Origin: Pollenia angustigena
Taxonomy: Eukaryota; Arthropoda; Insecta; Diptera; Polleniidae
Assembly (NCBI GenBank): GCA_930367215.1
Contig: OV884059.1
Span: forward strand, 33,099,882 to 33,163,881
Length of the DNA stretch: 64,000 nt
Direction: 5' to 3'
The position numbers and the translations under genes are program-made. How positions within the stretch are numbered: position 1 is the stretch's first letter; each line of letters starts with the position of its first letter. The notes beneath the pieces are model-generated. The model worked only from the letters and a program-made list of their open reading frames with translations, was not told where the DNA came from and searched no databases. Positions 10,893 to 23,182 of the stretch are shown here, one piece after another.

Positions 10893-12028
10893 GACTTTTT
10901 ACTCGGTATAGGTATACCTATATTTTTTGGGCTTTGTAGCAATTAATGTCAAAAAGGTAAAATTTTTACAGAACTAAGTACATATTTGAAAATGTCGCTT
11001 ATCAACCCTGATGCTCAGAGTTAATCATCATAATGTCATTGTGTTAAATGAGCAATAATAATCGTATTAATAACAAGAATGATAATTTTACAAAATGTCT
11101 GCAATACATTGAAGTACAAACTGATTTATGTCTGAATACAAATGGTTCGTGTAAGGATACTAGGTATAATACACTTAAACAAATTATTAATTTTTGTAGT
11201 TGTTTCGATTGTATGGCAGAGTGCACACACACACCATCGCAAATATATAACAATATAGGTACACACAGTTATACGGAGAAGAAAATAAACACTACAAACA
11301 ATAGCAACAACCAAACATAACACTTTTACACTTACAATTAGGAAAAGTTTATTTATTCTTATTCCCATCTTTGTTGCCTTAACTTTCTTCTTATTTTTTT
11401 TTATCTTTTTTTGTTGTTAATTTCAGATTTAATCTATATGAACTTTTTATATTCTCCTCTCACATATACAATATCACAACCGCACAAACCCCACTAGCAA
11501 ATACAAATTTTCAGTTACTCTTTCAATTTGTATACAAACAAAAACAAAAATTTCCCAGTATTTTTCTCATAACCACACCTTTACTTAAATTTAATGCAAA
11601 CTATAGACCTCTCTTTCTCTCTTTTTGATAATAGCCTGTAAAAATTGTTTGCTGTTCAGGCAGTTGATTATTTTCTCATTTGTTGACTTTGATAGTGTGT
11701 GTCGCTCGTGGTTGTTGTTGCTGTAGTGGTTCTTTGCATGTGTGATTTCTTTGCTTAAAAACTTCTGCTTGCCGAAGCAGAAATTTTATTCATTTCTTTT
11801 GCTGCTGCTGGCTCTTCAGCGACTGTTTTTTTTTAATTTATGTTGTTGTTTTGGTTTGTTCTTAAGTGTCGCTGTTAAGTGAATCCATTTTTTTCTAATA
11901 GAATTTCATTCATCTTTTATTGCTCTGCTCTTTTGCACAATACAACAATTTGGCATTGTCCACGAAAAAGATTTAATGATTTTCTCTCTCTCTTTTTTAC
12001 TCTGATGCAAAGGAATGGAAGCTTGACA
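10893..12028. other. No gene; pyrimidine-rich stretch
   Basis: Contains short CA repeats near 11225 and CT-rich tracts at 11600-11860, and a small hairpin cttctgcttgccgaagcagaa at 11762. The open frame at 11048-11320 is low complexity on both strands and is not accepted as a gene. Confidence 0.4.
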
Positions 12029-12031
12029 TTA

Positions 12032-12349
12032 AGGCCATGTCAGATAAAACTTCATCGCTTTGCGTGACGTTTCTAACTTTGACTGAAAAGCGTAACGCAA
12101 AAGGTGTATGTCACAATAAACACTTTGACAACACTCACGCATTGTGTGTTAAAAAAAAATAAACAAAAAAAATTTATACTAGTAGATTGTCAAAGCACGC
12201 AAAAAGATGAGAGTTGCCTAACTTTTCGCTTCGCTTTGCGTTAAAAGTTCTTTATGTGACATGTTTCGTATAAGTATGTATATTTCATCTTAAATGTCAA
12301 AGCGAATCTCTGACGCAAAGCGAAGCAAAAGTTTTATCTGACATGGCCT
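12032..12349. mobile_element. 318-bp PIF/Harbinger-like MITE
   Basis: The termini AGGCCATGTCAGATAAAACTT (left) and their exact complement (right) are followed inward by the shared 'cgctttgcg' block. TTA lies on each side (12029-12031 and 12350-12352). An additional internal 'cttcgctttgcg' copy near 12230 suggests internal rearrangement. Non-coding. Confidence 0.8.
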
Positions 12350-12352
12350 TTA

Positions 12353-13431
12353 ATGCTTTTTGTTTCACTTTCTTGTTGAAGTTGTTTTTTTCTTGATTCA
12401 AAGTTTGTAGTTTTTATTATTTGTGTGGGAGTTCGGTTGAAAGGTAAATTTTGAACTACACTGAGCAAAATTTTGAAATTTTTGTATAACTTACCATTTT
12501 TCGTTTTATTTTTTTTTCATTAAAGGCTAGTTTACACGGAAATACAATGTATAACTACATTGCGAAAAATTATGTAGAATGAGAAAAATCTTATCATGTA
12601 AAAGCAAAATGTATTGAGTAAGAGAGAATACGAATACAAAATCTCACAAGCGGTCGGTAAATGTTTCTTTTTCTAAACCATTTTAAAAACTTATGTGTTT
12701 TTATCACACCAGAGGTGTATTTTAACAGAATATATTGATTTTACTTATACCATTACGTTAAATAGTTCCAGTGTTTCAAAGAACTTTTTGGATTTTTAAA
12801 AATATCCCAATTTACAGATATGTATTTAATTTCATGGATTTTTTTCTTAACCCATTTTAATATAATATAAACAGCAAACATTTGAGAAGAAAAATTTCCC
12901 GCGAATTTTTATTCATAATTCGGTTGATTGCTTTTTTAAAGATCTTTTATAGTTTTTACACTTTGACATTTAAAGGTACATACTTATTTTTTTAAGGGAG
13001 CTTTCAAAAAAAAAATATGATGTGTAAATTAAAAAAAAATTAGGGCTGTAGTTAGGTTTGCATTAACTTCAAATGCCTTTTTACAGCATTACGTTTTCAG
13101 ATTTAAGTTAAAGATATTAATTGAAATTTGCGTCTTGAATTTCTTTTGCACAATTTTGTTGAAATCTGTATTAAGCATGTTGGAAATGATGATAAAGACA
13201 TTTTACAGCGAATTGCGATCTGATTTGCTTGAGAATCTAAAGGGCAAGCCTTGTATTAAGATCGTACGAACCAAATAAGCAATACCAACGCTTAAGCAAA
13301 ATTATCACCCTCACGCCAAAGTGTTGAACCGATATCTATTTACCACTTTAAAAAGTATTTTTAGATGAAATGTGGTACTAGACTGGAAGCTTTTGACTTT
13401 CTGTTTCAGTAAACATTTTTTTGAAAGATTA
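12353..13431. other. No gene seen
   Basis: AT-rich sequence. A GC-poor stretch starting 'aaaggctagtttacac' at 12524 looks like a transposon end by style, but no partner end was found. Confidence 0.35.
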
Positions 13432-13433
13432 TA

Positions 13434-14024
13434 AAGGGTAATTTTTATAGAGTGATACAAGTTTAAATCATAACAAGACATAGTAGTATGTAATTTATAT
13501 CTATGAAACGGTCTCTATTGGATAGAAAATTGTATGACATTAATGTTTAAATATGATTTCGGCCATGTGACCGCCACGGCTAGCGAATAGAAAGCGCAAT
13601 CTCGAACACCAATTTTCAACAACTTTTCGCATTCTGACCATCATAATTTCTGAAGACATATTGGCCAATGAGTCCGCCAGCCCATAAAGATCAGCAAAAG
13701 TAATTTTTTGTGAATGTAATGGTGTTTCGACAAAAGCTTGGAGATTTTCACTCCAAACGCGATAATTCTGCTTATTTACGTATCCATTCAATCAGAAATG
13801 GGCTGCATCGGAAAATAAAATTTTGATTGGAAATTCTAAATCAATTCGCCGAAGTATTTTGATTAAAAATTTTAACAATTTGCACGCGTTGCTCTGGTGT
13901 AAGTCGTTCCATAATACAATGTCAAAGCAAAATAATCAAAAAGCAACTAACAGCTGTTAAATGGGTGGTCAAATAAAGCAGTGATGCCAACTCAAAGATG
14001 TATCACTCCAAAAAAAACACCCTT
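13434..14024 (-). mobile_element. Tc1/mariner-type element, internally deleted
   Basis: TA dinucleotides (13432-13433 and 14025-14026) flank imperfect ends built on AAGGGT and GAGTGATACA. The interior is a shrunken transposase gene on the minus strand. At 591 bases it is under half the usual length of an intact copy. It is a relative of the elements at 53459 and 62706 but a distinct family. Confidence 0.8.
13540..13912 (-). pseudogene. Tc1/mariner transposase remnant
   Basis: A start codon at 13912 opens MERLTPEQRVQIVKIF, the N-terminal motif. A jump follows to the first catalytic block (FSDAAHF, then a stop, then LNGYVNKQNYRVWSE). After a KITF segment the frame is scrambled and ends in the C-terminal ENWCSRLRF...HMAEIIFKH. 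The second and third catalytic aspartates are deleted. At least one stop and one large deletion make it inactive. It shares LNGYVNKQN and EIIFKH with the copies at 53.5 and 62.8 kb. Confidence 0.8.
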
Positions 14025-14026
14025 TA

Positions 14027-15142
14027 AATAGACTTGAATAGATTTCGACATATATCAACTAATTGTTCTGTTCGATCCAAACCCAATAGGCTGAAAAACA
14101 CTTTACCGATGGAAGAAAAAAAATTAGGCTTGAATCGTTTCTGTTGTTACGCCCTTTTGCTTTTTAGGTGACGATGTGAATGTATATATTTAATGAAATT
14201 GTACTCAATAAAAATGGAAAACTTTTTCTTCATGGCCAAACTAGATTAAAAAAAACCATCAAATGACTAAATAAGCAACACAAAACACCCTACAAATAAC
14301 AAGTTTGACTCATCTTTAATGTTTTCCGATAGCGTTATTTTTAGTTGAACGTCCGAAAAGCAATTTTTTCCGTTTTGTACAGAGTTATTAGACGCAAATT
14401 GTTTGCAACTGTTTTTATTCCAGCCTTTAAAAGAAAAATGTGGGTTTCACAGATTTACCTTTCTTGTATGGATTTTAATTATTTTAAATTTTACGGCTTT
14501 CTACCGTATCTACTTGACACCTGTCAAAAAAAATTTATTTAACTCTGGCAAATTATTATTAAGGATAAAACTTGACATTGAAAGTCCCTGTCAATGTGAT
14601 GTTAAAGGTGAATATGTATTTCAATTACTTAATTTGCATTTCATTTTTTTTTTTTTTTTAATTTTTTTATTACAGTGTAAAAACTCCATAGTTGTGGTTG
14701 CCATTCGTTAGGGAACAAGTGGGGATGGCAGACAAAATAAATAAACGGACAAGCAGGTGGATAAAATTTAATGGTGGCCAAGTGCTCGCACCATCGTAGT
14801 GTTAGTGAAGAATTGTTTTCTTTACGAGAGAAACTTTTTCCATACACATGCTTTCCTGTTTTCCGTCTCTTTTTTCCCAAAGACACACACAAACAAACAC
14901 ATTTAAATTCTTAAAAGGGGAAGTAAATTTTTAAGTTGCAGGCTCTGAATCTGATTATGGCCAGGAAGTGCTGCGTGTTAATTGCCATTGTAAACGTTTT
15001 TGGTCGGCGATGTTGACATTCAAAAAGTTAAAAAAAAAAAAACATTTCCTAAAAGTGAAATGCGATTATTTTGTATTTACAAGTGCGTTTAAATTTAAAT
15101 ACAGGAATAATGTATGAACTACTCGCAGCGGAAAGAATGCGA
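14027..15142. other. No gene seen
   Basis: Contains a T-run at 14645-14668 and scattered A-runs. Open frames at 14345-14892 overlap on both strands and are AT-driven. Nothing supported. Confidence 0.4.
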
Positions 15143-15144
15143 AA

Positions 15145-15163
15145 GAGAGAGAGAGAGAGAGAG
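15145..15163. repeat. GA microsatellite
   Basis: A perfect (GA)n run of about nine units. Confidence 0.9.
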
Positions 15164-18010
15164 TTTGCGCACTTAAAGCCATTTAATAAAAGTTATATTG
15201 AAAAAAGTGTTGCCATTTTTTAAATAAATTATTTAAAAATAAGAAGTTAAATCTGCAATATAGTAGGTACATATGATTTCAATTACTCAAAAAGCCCGCT
15301 TATTAAGTGGAGTCCCCCCATAGTTGTAATAAACATTTCGAACTTTTGGTGTTACATCCTGCAGGGCATAATCAGGTTCAGCGAATATCTAGAATTCCGC
15401 AAAAATACAAAATTGACAGATCTTAAGAGATCTTCACGATCTCTTGCGAACGCGCCTGGCCAGAGACCCTTATGGTACCACGGGATTCCGTACTCCACGT
15501 TGGCAGGGCACTAGACTGTCTATTGGTTAGCCCTCTGTTAGTATGCTGCTTGCGGAAAATGTTTTCTATCTTTCAGGAAGATTTTTTTTTACCTATCCGT
15601 TGACAGGATACTTTCGGTATTCACTTGATGGTTGTGGCTTACTTTATAGTTATTATTCACCACTTGTGAGAGTTTGGCCTGAGGGAGGATTTTCCCAAGG
15701 TGCTATTGCTACTCAACAGATGCTGCTAGCATTTTTCCAAAATTGGTGGATGTTATCTAGCCTCAGCTCCTAAGCAAGGAGCATATAATCTTGTCGGATT
15801 ATGTACTCAAATTGCTACCTGTTGGTTGCGCTCACATTCGAGGGCGATTGGTAAACGAATTCTTTGTCATCCAGTGGCTTAATAACACCATGTAGAAGGC
15901 TTTAGGGCAGGCATCCCTGTAAATCTTTTCTTTAACTGTCTAGAGGAGTAGTCGAGTTTCTGTGTTGAATTTAAAATTTTTAAATCGAAATAATATTTGA
16001 TACATATTCAAAATATAATCTTGCTATAAAGATGCTTAATTTAATTAAAATCGAACTACGAATTGAAAATTGTATGTATATTTTCCCATTTTTCTGAAAA
16101 TTTCCCACTGTGGACAGTTTGGAATGAAAATGTATGACTATTTCTTTAAGATACCCCAACAAACCAAAAAGATTTAGAAATAACTTGTAGCAAGTTTACT
16201 AGCATAAGCCTTAAGCTTAGAAAAGTGTTGTGATTACTATAATAAAAGGCTTATAAACAATTATTTAATAATAAAAACTGATCCCTTGCGATAATATTAC
16301 TTGTATATGATATAATGTAAGCTAAGAAGTCTAATATTAGAACGAACTTACAGAAAAATACTTTTCTATGCTTTAATAAGATTGATTACATACTTTACAA
16401 GCATTCTGTTTAAATTTATATGGCATACTATTAACAAAAAGTTTTTTTCTTATATAAAACAATTTAAAACACTTCACTCTTCGAACCAAACACAAAAAAT
16501 GATAACTTTAACTTATAATACAAAATTAAGGCGTCATATAACGGGACATCATTCTCAAAAACACTTACAAAACTATAGCGAGAATAAATCATTTGCAATC
16601 ATAGGTATTTGTTGTCATGTTGTAGAAAATCTCTTATGATAAGCTTGTACTACAACTCATTTACATTTTTCTCTGTTTTGGTCTGTTGGGACGCATTCCC
16701 ACTTACACAAGTTGTAATTTTTTCGATTTTGTATGATTGTTTTTAAGAACGCAAATTGTAGTTAGAATCAATTTGTAATGACAGATTCTGCTACAATTTT
16801 AACTTGAACAGCCCCCTCCAATCTGTTGGTTTGTTCACTTCATTCGCTAAGTACAGTTTATTATTTACTTGCAACAAATATTTCTTTTACTTTATTTTTC
16901 ATTTTACATATTTAACCACAATTCACACAACACACACACCCAGACACAAAACGAATCAATACCCTGTAGGAAGTCAAACACATTTATAACTAACTTCAAA
17001 CGGGTTTTTTTATAACCACAACTAGTTGATTTAGTGACTTTTTTCCTTGTCGACGACTCACTATTTTAACATAGGCATGTCATAGGCAGTAGTCAATTGG
17101 CCATCTTTGCATGACTTTTTAACTGACTACTAACTACTTATTTTTCAACCTATTTGTAATTAATTAAAAGTATTGTCAGTTTATAATAAATTATTTATTT
17201 TTTAAATAATTTTTGTCAAAAAAAATATACATATGTTCATATGAACATGCATATGTACATATGTTTATCTTTATATATTTTGATATATAAATAATTGTTT
17301 ATGAAAATTTTGCATTGAACTGCCCTAAATGATGATGTATAATAGTCCTGAAGTAAATACGCCACATAATTGCTAGTACATAAACAGATTTGTATCGATT
17401 TAATTTTTAATAATTTTTAAATGTTTGTATATATTTTTTTCATTTGACTTCATGGCATGCTTGTTTTATTTATTTTGCTTTTATTTGTGTTTTACGTGTG
17501 CCTTTTTGGTTGATATCTGCATGAGATTTAAACCAATTTGTAGTCATTAAAAAAAAGTTAATTTATAGTTAGTGTTTTTTGCAACTGACTATTTTATTTA
17601 CTACAGGGTACATGCAGTGGCAAATAGAGAAGAGAAGCAATCGAAAAAAAGAAAAATATTTTGCGACACATTTAGGCACCCAGTTTCACATTTGGTCTGT
17701 TGGCAGAACGTTCCAACATCATTCATACGTGCTCGCTCTAACCTCTAACGGTCTGAAATGTTGTGCTGCTTTAATCGAATGCTTAAGGCGATTATTCGTT
17801 TAAACGAACAATCGTTTAATTAAAAAAAAAAAACGAATAAATGTAAACAAGTGTTCGAATTCCTATAAAAAAATAAAACAAAAAAATTTAATTTTATAAT
17901 TTTCTTTTAAATTTGCAAGAATTGTGTGACATGAATAAAATAATTATTAATTATCTCTGTATTTAATTAAATCAACTTTAGTTTTATTAAATAATAAAAA
18001 CACAAAATAA
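15164..18010. other. No assigned gene; GC-richer patch 15360-15930
   Basis: The patch 15360-15930 is GC-richer than its surroundings and has an open frame on the plus strand at 15543-15773, but the product resembles nothing I recognise. It could be a decayed repeat. The rest is AT-rich. Palindrome-rich 'catatgttcatatgaacatg' lies near 17230 and a 'ttcgtttaaacgaa' hairpin near 17795. A weak acceptor-like tract before 17607 was not followed by a convincing exon. Confidence 0.35.
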
Positions 18011-18018
18011 AATTAACA

Positions 18019-18532
18019 GGCATCAAATGGGCGGACGTCAACTGCTGCATCATAAAACAAATATTTTGGTCACTATTGCTTCCGCCAATCGTTTGCCTAC
18101 TTTTAATAGGTAACACCAACCAACGCTGCAACCTCAAGCACAACTTCTGCTTTGCAAATGTTATGCAGCAGCTGCTACTAATTTACGTTTACCGCCTTGG
18201 GAGCCTTTCTTGCAACTTCCCAACGTTAATAACAAAACATTTGATCCAACGTCTTTGCCAGCATAACAACAAACTCCAGCTATCCAGTGGAGGCAAATAT
18301 CTTGCTATTTTCTACAAATCTCCTAAAAGCTCAGTCAACGCCTTATGCCTCAGCACTTGTAGCTGCCACACTCTATGCAGCTGCTGCCACTGCTACCTCT
18401 TCCGCAGCAGCAGCAGAAGCCACAAGCGCTAGTTAATTTAAATTTGCAAAAAGACTAATTTGCAACATGCTAAACACAATATACCACAAGGACCTCCAGC
18501 TGCCGACGGCAATGAATCGAATGATGATGATG
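18019..18532 (+). other. Candidate host exon(s) ending in a splice donor
   Basis: This 0.5-kb stretch is clearly GC-richer than its surroundings and contains CAG-rich codons near 18400. It follows a possible acceptor (attaacag at 18011-18018) and ends at G|GTAAGTGA, a near-perfect fly 5' splice site at 18533. The last 90 bases read QHAKHNIPQG then PPAADGNESNDDDG up to the donor, which looks protein-like. Upstream, other protein-like segments (LPPWEPFLQLPNVNN near 18195) lie in different frames, with stops between. It could be a leader exon, several exons, or a decayed gene. I do not recognise the protein. Nothing nearby pairs with it. Confidence 0.3.
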
Positions 18533-18538
18533 GTAAGT
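18533..18538 (+). promoter_or_regulatory. Consensus 5' splice donor
   Basis: GTAAGT preceded by G and followed by GA, directly after the protein-like frame described for 18019-18532. A match alone proves little; the coincidence with the end of the GC-rich block is what makes it of interest. Confidence 0.35.
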
Positions 18539-18670
18539 GATTATTTTTTCAATTTAAACCTGTTTCGCTCTCTATATCTAAAATTGTTTACGAGTAATAA
18601 AAATAATACAAAATTAATTTTTATAGTCAAACGCTTGTTATTGGATAATTTGGTGTATAAATTTTGCTAA

Positions 18671-19251
18671 AAACAATTCTTTTAAAGCAAACGAAAATAT
18701 TTAGCTGTGGCTAAAAGAAAACAAGTGTTCAAGTTGACTTAAGCTAAATTTAAGTTAAGGGCACCTTTTAGATCTTCATGTTCAAAAGTATCTACCTATT
18801 TTAACAGTGTAGTAAAGCATTTATTTGAGTTTCCACAAGAAGGAAAACAAAAACTTCTATTCGTCTAGTATCGACTAAAAGAATTGGAAATAAAATTGCT
18901 TACGAATCGAAATAGTATTCGATTACTTTAGATGAATTGATATTTATATATTTAGAATTAAAATGAAAATCTGTTGATATTTCAATAAGTAAAAATCAAT
19001 GGTAAATAATTTATTTAAATTAATATGAAATTCAATCGTTGAAAATTTATTTATGAATCATCAAAATCTTAAAGAAAAAATATTGAAAACTTCAATGATT
19101 AAAAAAACTTATTATATAAAAATTAAAACTTAAATTTTTATAATATAACAAGTATTTTCATACCCCTACAATTACGGCTGCCAAAATTTGGCCCCTGATG
19201 TGCGCAATAACTTTTCAAAACATTTGAGGAGGTTATGACTGCCAAATAGTC
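18671..19251. other. No gene; possible half MITE at 19160-19195
   Basis: AT-rich. The segment ending 'tttggcccctg' near 19193 resembles one terminus of the CTG-flanked MITE family at 37351-37439, with no partner end. Confidence 0.35.
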
Positions 19252-19389
19252 TACACGCAAAGAAAAAACATGGTTGTGGTAAACATATTCTAAGAGCAAC
19301 ATATTATGATTGTAGTCATCATATTAAGATTATTAGTGAATCATATTATGACTAAATATACTCGTACTAATACATCATAATATTTTTCC

Positions 19390-19575
19390 CTTAATCATAT
19401 TATTATTCTGTTAATCATACTAAGTTAAGAAGTAATCAAATTATTGTCATGTTAATCATAATAAGCTAAGAAATTAATCATATTATTGTCATGTTAATCA
19501 TAATAAGCTAAGAAGTAATCATATTATCATCATGTTAATCATAATAAATTTAGAAGCAATCATATTATGATACAG
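19390..19575. repeat. Tandem repeat, ~41-base unit
   Basis: About four diverged units of 'taatcatattattgtcatg' plus 'ttaatcataataagctaag', inside the 1.4-kb TIR element. Each unit contains inverted 'aatcatatta' and 'taatcataa' parts, so the array can fold on itself. Confidence 0.7.
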
Positions 19576-20137
19576 CACCTGTCATAGCTGTCATAAAAAT
19601 ACAAAATAAATTAAAATATTTTTGCATCGATTTTTTATTTTGTGGCTTTTTACAATTTTTCTTAATGTTAATAAAATAGCGGAGTTCAGTATACGGCTTG
19701 CAAAAGAGCAAATGAAAAATATGTGGTTTTCATGGGCAACCGCGTGTGTCCATTTTTTCGATTTTGAGATGTTGATGCCATATTGCCTAATTTGGAACGC
19801 TCTTTACATTTTTTTGAAAAAAGATAGTTCAATTCCGATTTTTTAACGTAATGACAAAGTTTAAAAAGTGCAATACCTAGCCCATAGTTTGATCTAGAAT
19901 GGTTTTTCGGCTTTCCTGAACAATTTGTTTTAAGACATACGCGGTTGCCCATTAAAACCACAGAAATATCGTAGCACTTTTATAAAATATAACGAAATCT
20001 CTGTGTGTTTTGTTGTTGGATTTTACAAAAAAACTATGATATTTTGCATTTGCACTATTACATCACTAATACTTGAATGAACTCCGCTAATTTTTTAATT
20101 TCTTTAAACTTATTTTTTTATGGAATTTTATCTTTTA

Positions 20138-20263
20138 GGGCCATTATTACAACTTGAAGTTAGCTAAAGTTAAGATTAAATTGACAGATAATAATGTGTT
20201 ATCTGTCAAAAAGCGTCTGTTAACTGTCGGATAACAGCTAACGCCAAGTTATAATAATGGCCC
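20138..20263. mobile_element. 126-bp PIF/Harbinger-like MITE
   Basis: The ends GGGCCATTATTACAACTTG and its near-complement (aagttataataatggccc) are flanked by TTA (20135-20137 and 20264-20266). It lies inside the element at 19254-20678, so it is younger than that element. Confidence 0.85.
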
Positions 20264-20689
20264 TTAATTGTTTAACCGCTAACAAATAAAAAAAAACGAC
20301 ACAACTGCTCCAAAATTATTTTACAAATGGCGCTAACATAATATGATTAGAGTAAAAATAGTTTGATTGCATCTTTAACATAATATGATAAATGTATAGA
20401 AAGTTATCATGTTATGGCTATTAAATATCATGATATGGTTGTGAGAAATATAATATGCTTAGAAAGTTATCATAATAAAGTTGTTAGAAAAATAATTATT
20501 TTTCGGTCAACAATACTCAAATTCATAATTGCGATAAACATTGATATGTTTACAGTAACTATAATATTGTTGATATTAAATTAAAATAACAATTATTTGT
20601 GTACGACAACAATATATTGTTACATTAAACATAGTGTTGTTGCCGTAACCATGCCCAACCATATTTTTTCTCTGCGTGTACTTTTATTT

Positions 20690-21180
20690 ACGTTCGATCC
20701 ACCGAATCAGAAATTTTTTGTTTTAGCTGCCGTGTATTCTGTCTTATGGCGATTTCTTTTCTGAGAAATATGTTGCAATTTTGTGTTCGTTTGTACAAAA
20801 AATACAACTGTGGGAAACATTTTCAAGTTCTTTTGTGAATATGTTGATGAAAAACATGCAAGACATGCTGTATATTTAACCCTTACTTTAACTTAAGGTG
20901 TTCAAACTGCCCTGTTTTACAACTTTGGTACTTAATTCTTTATTTGTACAACCAATGTTTTATTTTGTTTGTCATAATTCAAATAGCTTTAAAAATCGCT
21001 CATGAAGTACATTAACGATGAAAGTGCAATAGTTGTAAATAAAAGCACTTATTGTGTTCCATTGAAATTGCACATCTTGTAACACTTCCAGTGATTATAG
21101 GTAACATTAGAAACATGTATATACTGTAACATATTTTTCTCAGAAAAGAAATCGTCATTAGTTTCTGTAACATACCGTCT
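20690..21180. repeat. Inverted-repeat element
   Basis: The arm gatttcttttctgagaaa near 20751 is repeated inverted near 21140 (tttctcagaaaagaaatc). The outer parts of the arms are weakly complementary too. Ends and target duplication are not clear. Confidence 0.45.
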
Positions 21181-21599
21181 AGATTAGCCATCGCTATGTT
21201 AAAACAGCAAACAATTTCTTGTGAAGACAAGAATTTGGAATTTGATGTTCTGTTCTTGTTAAAACAGCGTTGTTAAAACAATTATTTACACGAAGATGTC
21301 TAACATCACTGCATTATTTGCATATAAAAAAACGTCATCTTGATTGTAATTGTTGCTTTTTATATGGAGTTTTGAGTCATACGGGTTCACCACATCGAAA
21401 AACATAAACAATTGCGCTTCGCTAATTTTGCCAATGTTTGTTCTTGAGATAACATACCAAAGAAGAGTCTGGACGGTATGTAAAATATGACTATGTATTA
21501 GAACTTAAGGCATAGAAGACGACTAGAACAGAAAAAGAAGGCGACAATGAATTTGTTGTTGTTCAAACGTAATACTTAGTGAGAATGTTGATGTGTGTA
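21181..21599. other. No gene seen
   Basis: No supported coding or repeat feature. Confidence 0.35.
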
Positions 21600-21900
21600 A
21601 AACCTTTAAATATAGCTCCTAGTCACAGTTTTTAGTAAACCGATCGACTTGGAATCACTTTTAACATCGATCTAACGATGTACGTCCTGCCATCCGTCCG
21701 GAATGCAGGCTGGCTAGATGTCCATGTAAAAACCTTGCGCGCAACGTATAGTTTACAATTATGGAGCCAATTTGATGAAATTTGGTACAAAAGTTCTAGT
21801 TACTATTACTACCAAGCCTATTGATAATGGTGATAATCGGTCCATAATTTCACATATCCCCCATAGAAGCTTCTTTTCTATATAGAGTCTTTGCAAAACT
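21600..21900 (+). repeat. Interspersed family B, fragment
   Basis: Shares 'taaaccgatcgactt', 'catcgatctaacgatgt', 'ccgtccg', 'ggctggct' and 'ccaagcctattgataatgg' with the copy at 22467-23182. Both ends are missing. Confidence 0.6.
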
Positions 21901-22284
21901 AAAACTAAAAAAAACTTTTGATGAATTTAAAAAATAGATTCAATTTAAGATGCGATGCCAAAGCTTGCAGACCTGACGTATAGATGACGGCATTAGTTTG
22001 ATAATCAGGAGTGTCAAAAAATCCAAGTCGGTTTTGTAAACCAATTTTGGTTTCATTTGGTGTCATGAAAACAAGTCGAATTTTCGAATGCAAATAAAAC
22101 CGATTTTCGAATCAGCTGTTTTATGTTTTGACTCATTTGTTTACAGCTTTTGATGCCATTTTTGGTTTGAAAATTTTGTACATAAATTAGAGTATTTGCG
22201 CGAAAATGTTGTTAAATCTTGTGTTTTTAATCAAAAGCTAATTATAAAAAATAAAATAAGAAGTGGTAATATAGTCATGAGTAC
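21901..22284. other. No gene; dispersed 'aaaccga' repeat
   Basis: The segment 21990-22115 shares words ('aaaccgat', 'ttggtttc', 'gtgtcat') with 28020-28050 and 28850-28965, so it is probably a degenerate dispersed repeat. No protein is supported. Confidence 0.35.
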
Positions 22285-22411
22285 CATTACATCGGAATGA
22301 CCCTTTTCTGCTATTCTTCTGTGGACTATCGTACAGCGTGGTAACGCTAGGGACCTATTTGGTCTATGCGGGGTCTTTGTGACCGGCCACTTTAACCTAA
22401 CCTAATATAGT
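22285..22411 (+). mobile_element. 3' end fragment of a LOA/R1-like LINE
   Basis: The stretch ends 'gaccggccactttaacctaa' plus a further 'ccta', a tail style known from several fly and mosquito LINEs. The body ('gtggactatcgtacagcgtg') has no open frame. Assignment rests on tail style only. Confidence 0.35.
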
Positions 22412-22466
22412 AAAAATACAAACATACATACATATGTATGAAATAAAATCTACCGTTTTATTATTT

Positions 22467-23182
22467 GTATTTATACCCACACCACAATAGTGGAGAGGGT
22501 ATTATGCATTTGTGCTGATGTGTTTAACGCCTTAAAATATTGGTCCTAGACCCACCTTCAAGTATACCGATCGACTCAAAATCACTTTCTGAGTCGAACT
22601 AACGATGTCCGTCCGGCTGGCTGGCTGGCTGTCCATGTAACCTTGTGCGCAAAGTACAGGTCGCAATTTTAAAGAAAATTTGATAAAATTTAGGACATAG
22701 GTTCTTATTGGCACAAGGACCAAGCCTATTGAAAATGGGCCAAATCGTGGGACCACGAGGGAAGATAGGATGAAATTTCTTCCTCTCAGAAACTATCAAA
22801 CCGATTTAAATGAAATTTAAAACATACATAGAACAATACCTTTATGGACACAAAAGGGATGCATTTTTTAAAAAATAGGACCACGAGGGGAGATAGGGCC
22901 AACTTCTGCCTCTCACACCGATTTTAATGAAATTCAAAACATAGATAGATCCATATCTATATGGACACATAAGCTATATAGTTTTTCAAAAATAGGACCA
23001 CAAGGGTAGGTAGGGGGCAATTTCTGCCTCTCACAAACTTTTAAACCGATTTTAATGACTTTTATAAACATAGATAAATCCATATTTATATGGACATATA
23101 AGCATGATGTGTTTTTTAATACTGTGGTGTAGGGTATCATATGGTCGGGCTTGACCGAATGTACTTTCTTACTTGTTATTGT
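22467..23182 (+). repeat. Interspersed family B, longest copy
   Basis: It starts near 'tatacccacaccac' and ends 'tggtgtagggtatcat...cttacttgtta', so the two ends carry inverted versions of a GTGTRGGGTAT motif. The left half has a 'gtccggctggctggctggct' patch. The right half has about three diverged units of about 120 bases, each starting 'ggaccac' (22748, 22876, 22993), with 'ccgatttaaatg' and 'catagata' words inside. Non-coding. Similar repeats ending in 'tcgggc..gaccga' are widespread in flies, but I cannot place this one in a superfamily. Confidence 0.65.

Larger units (their letters stand above)
19254..20678. mobile_element. 1.4-kb TIR element with CACGCAGAG-type ends
   Basis: The left end CACGCAAAGAAAAAACATGG and right end CCATATTTTTTCTCTGCGTG are near complements, with TA on both sides. 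The interior carries repeated 'aatcatattat' and 'aacataatatgat' motifs and a tandem block at 19390-19575. A PIF/Harbinger-like MITE has inserted at 20138. No transposase is visible. The ends match the foldback element at 58925-59411, and more loosely the CACAGAAAAAA family at 36517, 39403 and 57273. Confidence 0.7.

Noticed and set aside
11048..11320. Open frame of 90 codons on the plus strand (minus strand also open)
   Set aside because: Asn/Thr-rich low complexity, open on both strands, no motif; explained by AT-rich composition.
14345..14892. Overlapping open frames on both strands
   Set aside because: Phe/Lys-rich and driven by T-runs; no motif or start context.
15543..15773. 76-codon plus-strand open frame in a GC-richer patch
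   Set aside because: No motif, no clear splice signals; the patch is probably a worn repeat.
18076..18432. 118-codon open frame as a small protein
   Set aside because: Cys/Leu/Ser-rich product looks like an out-of-frame reading of CAG-rich sequence; other frames look more protein-like, so it was treated only as part of a candidate exon region.
22467..23182. Possible LTR or retroviral element in family B
   Set aside because: No primer-binding site, polypurine tract, gag or pol sequence, and no long direct repeats at the ends.
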